DNA from: Methylococcaceae bacterium | GTDB lineage: Bacteria; Pseudomonadota; Gammaproteobacteria; Methylococcales; Methylococcaceae | Assembly (NCBI GenBank): GCA_005792805.1 | Contig: SXQV01000149.1 | Coordinates: forward strand, 1 to 9,974 | Direction: 5' to 3' | DNA length: 9,974 bases | The notes under the pieces: generated by a model | What the model was told of the DNA's origin: nothing | Seen by the model: only the letters and a program-made list of their open reading frames with translations | The model's database searches: none | Translations under genes and position numbers: made by a program | Part shown: positions 1-5,810 of the stretch, piece after piece | Layout of the letters: each line of letters begins with the position of its first letter | Position numbering within the stretch: the stretch's first letter is position 1

Positions 1-45
1 AAACACCATCTTTGCGATATCCAGGCCGATTGTCGTAGCATTCAT
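1..45 (-). CDS. IS110-family transposase, N-terminal 15 codons only (runs off the left edge)
   Basis: Read on the minus strand, the edge encodes MNATTIGLDIAKMVF from an ATG at 45-43. The GLDIAK signature is the usual start of IS110/IS1111-family DEDD transposases, and its Asp is the first residue of the RuvC-like catalytic set. These enzymes act with a serine-containing C-terminal domain to move the element as a circular intermediate; in the IS110 family an element-encoded bridge RNA selects target and donor. A perfect AGGAGG ribosome site (minus strand, 59-54) lies 8 bases upstream of the ATG and fixes the start. Only the extreme N-terminus is visible, so intactness and subgroup cannot be judged. 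The family call rests on a short but distinctive motif. Confidence 0.8.
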   Translation of the reverse strand, partial: MNATTIGLDIAKMVF

Positions 46-150
46 CTTGGATTCCTCCTTTCTCATGAAGTGGTTGTTTGAATTTCCACTTTGGCACATC
101 ACGATGCCGTTAGGGAGGAGGAGTCCATACCATTAGGACAGTCCTCCCCG
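46..150 (-). mobile_element. Left end / leader of an IS110-family element (outer boundary approximate)
   Basis: The stretch between the transposase ATG and the ponA terminator has no ORF but contains three consecutive potential hairpins. One has 6-bp arms AAGTGG/CCACTT at 68-73 and 86-91. A small one runs about 93-108 (GGCA/TGCC). A longer imperfect one runs 113-148, where the seven bases of 113-119 pair with 142-148 and GTCC (123-126) pairs with GGAC (136-139). IS110-family elements usually lack ordinary terminal inverted repeats and often make no clear target duplication, so the exact end cannot be fixed here; I place it between about 125 and 160. The short distance from end to start codon (about 100 bases) would suit the IS1111 subgroup, whose long noncoding region lies 3' of the transposase. 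That subgroup placement is inference. Confidence 0.45.
54..59 (-). promoter_or_regulatory. Shine-Dalgarno site of the IS110-family transposase
   Basis: The minus strand reads AGGAGG with 8 bases to the ATG at 45-43. It is a consensus ribosome binding site and the strongest in the window. It supports a translated transposase rather than a chance ORF. Confidence 0.75.
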
Positions 151-161
151 AATACCGGAAG

Positions 162-185
162 AAAGCCCGAGTTGTCTCGGGCTTT
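162..185. terminator. Bidirectional intrinsic terminator beyond ponA
   Basis: AAAGCCCGAG (162-171) and CTCGGGCTTT (176-185) form a perfect 10-bp stem with a TTGT loop. On the plus strand the stem runs into six Ts (183-188). On the minus strand it is followed by TTTCTT. It lies about 50 bases past the ponA stop on ponA's strand, so it can end the ponA transcript and also insulate ponA from anything transcribed from the left. The stronger T run is on the plus strand, which suggests it may once have served a plus-strand gene whose position is now taken by the IS. Confidence 0.8.
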
Positions 186-235
186 TTTGTTCGCGCGGCT
201 GTAGTGCCCTTAGCCTGGCTATTTAGAGTAGCCCG

Positions 236-2683
236 TTAGAAAAGCGACTCGATCGAGCGTCCCGTTGCGGCCCCTTCAGGGCCTTGCCCGGCTTTTTTCC
301 TGGGTTGAGCCCCTTTCTTGCCGGAAGCTTCCGGGCTTTTGTCAGGCTCATCCTCCTCTGTGTCAGCAAAACTTTTTCGTTTGTTGCTCGGGTAGTATTC
401 GAAATCGGTAGACGTGATGCTCTTCGAGTCGGTTCTGATTTTCTTGGTGTGGTCACCTGCGGGTGCGGGGAAGTTGTATTCGGGGATTCCATCGAGCGCC
501 ACCCGCATGAATTTGATCCACATCGGTAGCGCCAGGTCACCTCCCATTTGATTGTGACCCAGCGTCTTGTAGGTGTCGTAGCCAAACCAGGCAACGCTGA
601 CCAGGGCAGGCGTGTAGCCGTTAAACCAGGCATCGAAGGATTTATTGGTCGTTCCGGTTTTGCCGGCCACATCCGAGCGGCCCAGTGCCAGGGCTTTTCT
701 TGCGGTGCCCATGCGGACGACATCCCGCAACATTGAATTCATCATGTAATGAACTTTTTGCGAAATAACCCGCTTGGCGACACTTTCCGAATGAGTTTTT
801 GAGTCTTCGCAATCGATGCAGGCCGTGGGAGGGCTGGCCTGGTAGACGGTCTTTCCGCTATCGGTATCGACGCGACTGATGAAATAGGGGTCGACCCTGA
901 AGCCGCCATTGGCGAAGACGGAATACATCTGGGCCATGCGCAGCGGGCTTGCTGAGCCGCTACCCAGTGCAAGGGGCAATACGCGGGGTAGCTCTTCCGG
1001 CTCAAATCCAAAGTCTTCCGCAAGCTTTATCACTTTATCGATGCCGACTTTCTGCATGAGTTTCACGGCGACTACGTTACGGGAATAAATCAGGGCGGTT
1101 CTGATGGGGGTCGGTCCGTAATAACGCCGGGAGGCATTCATCGGATGCCATCTCCCCGCTCTGATTGGCGAATCCATGACAATGCTGGAGGGCGTCATGC
1201 CCTCGTTGAGGGCCGCCGAGTAAACCACTGGCTTGAAGCCCGACCCCGGCTGGCGCTTGGATTGGATAGCCCGGTTGAACTTGCTGTAATGGTAGTCATA
1301 GCCTCCCGCAATGGCGACGACCTGGCCGTCTTTGGGCAGGACCGAGACCAGTGCCCCCCCGACTTCGGGTATTTGGGTTAGCTTGAGCCGGGAGCCATCG
1401 CTTCTCAGTCGAATGACATCGCCAACGGCCAGGGGTTTGCTGCTGTCTTCTTTGGATTCTTTTTTTCGCGGCTTGCTGTTCAGCCAGCGGTGGGCCCAGC
1501 TTAGATCGGAAGCACTGAGGTTGATGTGTTTGCCGGATCCCATGTAGACGTCCGCCGCACCGTTCTTCAGGGACAGAATCAGCCCGGGCTCGGTGTAACC
1601 CAGGATTCCTGACCTGGCGAGTTGTTTATCCCACTCTTCCTCGGTCGTGTATTTTTCCAGGCTGATATGTTCAGTGATCGCACGGAAACGGCGCCGTTCG
1701 TCGAAGTGATGCAAGCTTGAGCGCAGGGTATCCTCTGCCAGCCACTGGAGTTTTGCATCAATCGTAGTTCTGACCTGGTAGCCATTGTTGTAAGCATCTT
1801 CACCATACTGATCGTACATCTGGTTTCTGATGATTTCGGCGATGTAGGGCAGCTCCAGATCAATCGAGCGGCCATGGAGGGCGGCTGTATTGGGCGCTAC
1901 AAGGGCGTGGGTGTATTCGTCATTGTTGATAAAGCCGAGTACCAGCATCCGATCAAGGACATAATCACGGCGGGCAAGCGCACGACTGGGATTTACAATG
2001 GGATTGAAGGCGGAGGGTGCTTTGGGCAGTCCCGCTATCGTGGCGATTTCAGCCAGATCAAGCTCATCTACAGATTTGTTGTAATAAATCTTCGCGGCGG
2101 CAGCGACCCCATAGGCGTGATTGCCCAAGTAGATTTTGTTGAGGTAGAGCTCAAGGATACGGTCCTTCGGAACCTCTGACTCAATCTTCACCGCCAGAAG
2201 AATTTCCCGGATTTTCCGCAGAAAAGTTTTTTCATTGCTAAGGAAAAAGTTTCTGGCGACCTGCATGGTGATGGTGCTGCCGCCTTGCCTTTTTTCGCCA
2301 GTACTGAGGAAAGTCAGGGACGCTCTCAGCAGACCCTGGTAGTCAAAGCCGGGATGCTCGTAAAAGCGGCTGTCTTCAGCGGCCAGGAATGCCTGGGCCA
2401 TTTTTTTCGGTAATGCGTCCATGGTCAGCGGATAGCGGACTTTCTCACCGAATTCGCCGATCAGCAGCCCATCGCGGCTGAAAATCTTCATGGGACTCTG
2501 GTAGTGAACGTCGTTGAGAGCGTCCAGATCAGGGAGTTGGGATTGCAGGTAAATGTAAAGGCTGAAAAGCATGAGACCTATCGTCATCATGCCGGCCGCA
2601 ATACCAAGCGCCAGCCGGACGAGGAATTTCAAGAGTGAACTGATGCCCGATGAACCGGGGCGATGACTTTTTTCGGATGACAC
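236..2683 (-). CDS. mrcA (ponA): Penicillin-binding protein 1A (bifunctional glycosyltransferase/transpeptidase)
   Basis: A class A PBP that polymerises lipid II into glycan strands and crosslinks the peptides on the periplasmic face of the inner membrane. Numbered from the GTG at 2683 (815 aa), a membrane segment spans about 19-48. The GT51 domain follows with catalytic Glu103 in EDSRFYEHPG, then RQGGSTITMQ and ELYLNKIYLG. An OB-like insert lies at about 320-445 and is lysine-rich near 403-416. The transpeptidase motifs are all present: SGFK (nucleophile Ser481), SRN (534-536) and KTG (675-677). The tail after about 735 is charged and probably disordered. The frame stays open to a TTG at 2794. 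GTG 2683, TTG 2701 and TTG 2632 are other candidates, and none has a convincing ribosome site, so the start is the weak point. The gene diverges from pilM, as in Pseudomonas. Function is confident. Confidence 0.95.
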   Translation of the reverse strand: MSSEKSHRPGSSGISSLLKFLVRLALGIAAGMMTIGLMLFSLYIYLQSQLPDLDALNDVHYQSPMKIFSRDGLLIGEFGEKVRYPLTMDALPKKMAQAFLAAEDSRFYEHPGFDYQGLLRASLTFLSTGEKRQGGSTITMQVARNFFLSNEKTFLRKIREILLAVKIESEVPKDRILELYLNKIYLGNHAYGVAAAAKIYYNKSVDELDLAEIATIAGLPKAPSAFNPIVNPSRALARRDYVLDRMLVLGFINNDEYTHALVAPNTAALHGRSIDLELPYIAEIIRNQMYDQYGEDAYNNGYQVRTTIDAKLQWLAEDTLRSSLHHFDERRRFRAITEHISLEKYTTEEEWDKQLARSGILGYTEPGLILSLKNGAADVYMGSGKHINLSASDLSWAHRWLNSKPRKKESKEDSSKPLAVGDVIRLRSDGSRLKLTQIPEVGGALVSVLPKDGQVVAIAGGYDYHYSKFNRAIQSKRQPGSGFKPVVYSAALNEGMTPSSIVMDSPIRAGRWHPMNASRRYYGPTPIRTALIYSRNVVAVKLMQKVGIDKVIKLAEDFGFEPEELPRVLPLALGSGSASPLRMAQMYSVFANGGFRVDPYFISRVDTDSGKTVYQASPPTACIDCEDSKTHSESVAKRVISQKVHYMMNSMLRDVVRMGTARKALALGRSDVAGKTGTTNKSFDAWFNGYTPALVSVAWFGYDTYKTLGHNQMGGDLALPMWIKFMRVALDGIPEYNFPAPAGDHTKKIRTDSKSITSTDFEYYPSNKRKSFADTEEDEPDKSPEASGKKGAQPRKKAGQGPEGAATGRSIESLF

Positions 2684-2798
2684 GGTGAGGGAAATACGCA
2701 AGAGGACGCTGGCCTCAGCTCTGCTGTGGCAGACCCAACGTCGATAGGCCAATCCGGCGATCGGTGCCCGACAAAGGCGGTTAGTGCCTCTCAAGGCC

Positions 2799-2828
2799 TG
2801 GAGATTAAAAAACGTGAGTTACTATACT
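2799..2828 (+). promoter_or_regulatory. Candidate sigma70 promoter for pilMNOPQ, overlapping a possible divergent ponA -10
   Basis: On the plus strand TATACT (2823-2828) matches the -10 consensus at 5 of 6 bases. It lies 18 bases after a weak -35-like TGGAGA (2799-2804). The same AT-rich patch read on the minus strand gives TATAGT (2826-2821), also 5 of 6, which could serve ponA, though I see no good -35 on that side. The placement in the only gap between two divergent genes supports the call. The predicted pilM leader is about 75 bases. Confidence 0.4.
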
Positions 2829-2911
2829 ACAAGTGGTAGAAGCCTTTGCCCTTGCTGCGCGATCCAGGAGCCGGAAGGGTGTTCGTCCAGCCTCTCAGGG
2901 AAGCCAGATTG

Positions 2912-3973
2912 ATGTTTTCTTTGCGTCGTAGCAACCCGGTTTTTCTTGGGGTTGATATCAGCTCAAGCTCGGTAAAAATGGTTGAGCTTACTCAGTTAGG
3001 GACGAAGGTGGAGCTTACCGGCTATGCCATTGTCGCTCTGCCCCCCTCACAGACCTCTTCCGCGAAAGATGGCCGGATACAGGTCGTGGGCTCGGCGATC
3101 AAAAAGGCGGCGAAGCAAATAGGTACACGCTGCACAATGGCCGCTACAGCGGTGCCATGCTCGGCTGTTATTGTCAAAACCGTCAATTTCCCCGCAAGCC
3201 TGCGGGAGGATGAAATTGAGGCGCAAATTGAGCTGGAGGCCGAACAATACATTCCATACCCGCTGGAGGATGTGAGTCTGGATTTTCATTTGACTGGAGC
3301 CTCTGAAAATATGCCAGGGCTTGTCGATGTTCTCGTGGTGGCCTCAAGGAAAGAGCTCGTGGAGGATCGGGCGGCGGCGCTGGAGTGGGCCGGGTTGAAG
3401 GCGGAAGTGGTGGATGTGGAGTCTTTTGCCATGGAGCGGGCTTGTCACCGCATGTTTCAGAGCGCAGACGGATGGGATGAGGGAGAGGCTTACGCCGTCA
3501 GTGACTCGGGTGCCAATGCCACCTCGCTGATTGTAGTTCAGAACAGGAACGTGATTTTTACTCGTGAACAAACATTCGGTGGTCATCAACTGAGCGAAGA
3601 AATCCAGAAACGGTATGGCTTATCCTTCGAAGAGGCCGAACGAGCCAAAAAAAACGGGGGTTTGCCTGAGGACTATGAAGAAGAGATTTGTAAACCCTTT
3701 ATGGATGCTCTTGGTCAGCAGGTGGATCGCTCGCTTCACTTTTTTCAGTCCTCCCAACCGCAGATTTCAGTCAAAAGACTGCTGCTCGCCGGTGGATGCG
3801 CGGGGATGCCGGAGGTACAGCAGCATCTCGATTGCAGTAGGGACTTGCCTGTGTCTGTAGTAGACCCCTTTGCCGGGATGACGCTGAGCGTCCGTGCGAC
3901 CCGAGCTAAGCTCAATCAGGATGCGCCGTCCCTGCTGGTGGCAACGGGGCTGGCCTTGCGCAGTTTCGAATAG
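2912..3973 (+). CDS. pilM: Type IV pilus assembly protein PilM (actin-like ATPase-fold)
   Basis: A cytoplasmic FtsA/actin-like protein that binds nucleotide and the N-terminal tail of PilN, linking the pilus alignment complex to the cytoplasmic motor. The 353-aa length matches the usual size. The first phosphate-loop motif is FLGVDISSSS (11-20). The family-typical EQYIPYPLEDV is at 111-121. The second phosphate region is VSDSGANATS (196-205), where many homologues have DIGA, so Ser199 is a small departure. The adenosine-side LLAGGCAGM is at 291-299. I chose ATG 2912 because AGGGAAG lies 8 bases upstream and the protein then begins, as in homologues, just before the first actin motif. The frame is open further upstream to a TTG at 2846, but that adds 22 residues with no family resemblance. 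It is the first gene of the operon. Confidence 0.95.
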   Translation: MFSLRRSNPVFLGVDISSSSVKMVELTQLGTKVELTGYAIVALPPSQTSSAKDGRIQVVGSAIKKAAKQIGTRCTMAATAVPCSAVIVKTVNFPASLREDEIEAQIELEAEQYIPYPLEDVSLDFHLTGASENMPGLVDVLVVASRKELVEDRAAALEWAGLKAEVVDVESFAMERACHRMFQSADGWDEGEAYAVSDSGANATSLIVVQNRNVIFTREQTFGGHQLSEEIQKRYGLSFEEAERAKKNGGLPEDYEEEICKPFMDALGQQVDRSLHFFQSSQPQISVKRLLLAGGCAGMPEVQQHLDCSRDLPVSVVDPFAGMTLSVRATRAKLNQDAPSLLVATGLALRSFE

Positions 3974-3975
3974 GC

Positions 3976-4584
3976 ATGGTCTGCATCAATCTTCTTCCGT
4001 GGCGCGAGGCAAGACGGAGGCAACAGCAACGTAACTTTGCCACGTTCACGGGGATTGCCCTGGCTTTAGCGGCGTTGGCCATGTTTCTGGTGCGGACGGA
4101 GTTCAGTCACCGTATCGAATATCAACAACAGCGTAATCAGTTTCTGACTAGCGAATTGGCCGTGCTCGACCAGAAGATCAAGGAAATCCAAGAGCTCGAA
4201 AAGAAGAAAAAAAACCTGATTGCGCGAATGGATGTCATCCAGCAATTGCAGGTCAGCCGTCCGGAGGTAGTCCACCTGTTTGATGAGTTAGCGAGAACCA
4301 TCCCGGATGGAGTCCAGATTATTGACCTCACCCAAACCGATAAATCCATCGCCATCAACGGAGTGGCACAGTCTAATGCCCGCGTTTCCGTGTATATGCG
4401 GAATTTGGATTTGTCTCCTTGGTTTCACGAGCCCTCTTTGGAAATCATCGAATCCCAGTCTGAAAGCAAGGATAAAAAAGGCAAGCAAATGAGCCGTTTT
4501 TCCCTTAAAGCCAAACAGACAGGGGAATCCGGCGATACGGTCATACCGGTAGCGAAGCCGCTGACGGCTAAAATCAAGCGATGA
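3976..4584 (+). CDS. pilN: Type IV pilus assembly protein PilN
   Basis: A single-pass inner-membrane protein (202 aa) that pairs with PilO in the periplasm and holds PilM through its short cytoplasmic tail. The tail carries the diagnostic INLLPWRE motif (residues 4-11), which docks in PilM. A membrane helix follows at about 21-39. A lysine/glutamate-rich coiled coil (about 45-90) leads to a ferredoxin-like periplasmic domain (about 95-180), including the GVQIIDLTQ strand. The C-terminal 30 residues are polar. The ATG follows the pilM stop by two bases with no clear ribosome site, suggesting translational coupling. The gene overlaps pilO by four bases (ATGA). Confidence 0.93.
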   Translation: MVCINLLPWREARRRQQQRNFATFTGIALALAALAMFLVRTEFSHRIEYQQQRNQFLTSELAVLDQKIKEIQELEKKKKNLIARMDVIQQLQVSRPEVVHLFDELARTIPDGVQIIDLTQTDKSIAINGVAQSNARVSVYMRNLDLSPWFHEPSLEIIESQSESKDKKGKQMSRFSLKAKQTGESGDTVIPVAKPLTAKIKR

Positions 4585-5234
4585 ATCTTTCTGAAATCAG
4601 TTGGGATCTTGAGTATGCCGGGTCATGGCCAATGGCGGTCAAGACGATTGTCATTGCCATGTTATGCCTCGTACTGGTGGGATTCTGGTATTACCTGGAT
4701 ACATCAGTACAGCTGGATCAGTTGACTGCCGAACAGGGAAAGGAGGCGGAGCTGCGCGTGGCGTTCGAGCAGAAACAAAAAAAGGTCGCCAATCTTGATG
4801 AATATAAGGAGCAACTGCTGGAAATCGAAAAATCATTTGGCGATCTGTTGCGCCAGTTGCCTAATAAAACCGAGGTTCCTGAACTCTTGGTGGATGTCTC
4901 GCAGACGGGGTTGGCGAGTGGGCTCGAATTTGAGTTATTCAAGCCGGGGGCTGAAAGCATCAAGGATTTTTATGCTGAGCTACCGATTGAGGTCAAGGTG
5001 GTAGGGAGTTTCTCGGAGTTCGGGAGTTTTGTCAGTGGCCTGGCCTCCTTGCCGCGCATCGTGACCGTCCACAACATAAAAATTGTGCCGAACGGGGTGA
5101 AGGATGCGACTTCAGCCAAAAACGAAAAATTCCCGCTGACCATGAATGCCCTGGTAAGAACCTATCGCTATCTGGACGAGGGGGAAGCGGCGGCTCAGGT
5201 TCCGGCCCAGCCAATCCCCAATAAAAAACCTTGA
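4581..5234 (+). CDS. pilO: Type IV pilus assembly protein PilO
   Basis: The inner-membrane partner of PilN (217 aa). PilN/PilO dimers form the periplasmic scaffold that recruits PilP and transmits motor action. Residues 1-20 are cytoplasmic, a membrane helix spans about 21-38, and a coiled coil runs about 43-95. A ferredoxin-like domain follows, with the typical PilO strings FYAELPIEVKVVG and FVSGLASLPRIVTVHNI. The C-terminus is proline-rich and probably flexible. Translation probably restarts from pilN through the ATGA overlap at 4581-4584. It lies 18 bases before pilP. Confidence 0.93.
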   Translation: MNLSEISWDLEYAGSWPMAVKTIVIAMLCLVLVGFWYYLDTSVQLDQLTAEQGKEAELRVAFEQKQKKVANLDEYKEQLLEIEKSFGDLLRQLPNKTEVPELLVDVSQTGLASGLEFELFKPGAESIKDFYAELPIEVKVVGSFSEFGSFVSGLASLPRIVTVHNIKIVPNGVKDATSAKNEKFPLTMNALVRTYRYLDEGEAAAQVPAQPIPNKKP

Positions 5235-5252
5235 GCGGCGACAGGATTAAGT

Positions 5253-5810
5253 ATGCGCAAGTTATACCCTGGCCCTGGTTTTCGTGGCTTTGGTCTTCTC
5301 GTCTTGACTTCGCTGTTCGGCGCATGTGCCCAGGACGACATAAGTGATCTCCAGTCTTATGTGCAGGAGGTCAAGGGCAGGGTCAAGGCACCCATTGAAC
5401 CATTACCGGAAATCAAGGTGGTAGAGCCTTTTGTATTTAGGCCTAACCAGATGCGTGACCCCTTTGAGCCGGATGAAGCGTTACAGCAACCTGAGGCAGT
5501 TCGGGTGGAAACCGGGATACGGCCCGATACCTTGCGGCCCCGTGAGGAGCTGGAAGGATTTGAGCTGGATACCTTGCGCATGGTGGGCACGGTTCGGCAG
5601 GATGGGATTGTTTGGGCCTTGGTCACTGCCAAAGAGGGCACCATTCATCGCATTCGTGTAGGCAATTACATCGGCAAAAATTATGGAAAGGTTGTGAGTA
5701 TCGTCGATAACAAAATCGAATTGGTCGAGATCTTTGCTGATAGTTCTGGGGCCTGGCGCGAACGCAAGGCATCGGTTGCGATGGTCGATCAGGGAGAAAA
5801 AAACCAATGA
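5253..5810 (+). CDS. pilP: Type IV pilus assembly lipoprotein PilP
   Basis: An inner-membrane lipoprotein (185 aa) that bridges PilN/PilO to the N0 domain of the PilQ secretin. The N-terminus has a basic start, a hydrophobic stretch (about 11-24) and a lipobox-like FGAC with Cys25 as the likely lipidated residue; Phe at -3 is less usual than Leu. A long extended segment with the conserved RDPF (68-71) follows, then the compact beta domain (about 101-180), which includes LRMVGTV and VGNYIGKNYGKVVSI. AGGA (5243-5246) lies 6 bases before the ATG. The last codons overlap pilQ by four bases, and an A7 run just before the stop makes a slippery heptamer (see findings). Confidence 0.93.
   Translation: MRKLYPGPGFRGFGLLVLTSLFGACAQDDISDLQSYVQEVKGRVKAPIEPLPEIKVVEPFVFRPNQMRDPFEPDEALQQPEAVRVETGIRPDTLRPREELEGFELDTLRMVGTVRQDGIVWALVTAKEGTIHRIRVGNYIGKNYGKVVSIVDNKIELVEIFADSSGAWRERKASVAMVDQGEKNQ

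Noticed and set aside
223..723. 166-codon minus-strand frame overlapping the end of ponA
   Set aside because: It is out of frame with ponA, whose transpeptidase KTG motif and C-terminus cover the same bases. It is a shadow frame.
2846..2911. Upstream extension of pilM to the TTG at 2846
   Set aside because: The extra 22 residues do not resemble PilM, TTG is a weak start, and ATG 2912 has a good ribosome site and gives the family length.
3934..3941. Chi-like octamer GCTGGTGG in pilM
   Set aside because: A single copy of an 8-mer in GC-rich coding DNA is expected by chance and the host's Chi sequence is unknown.
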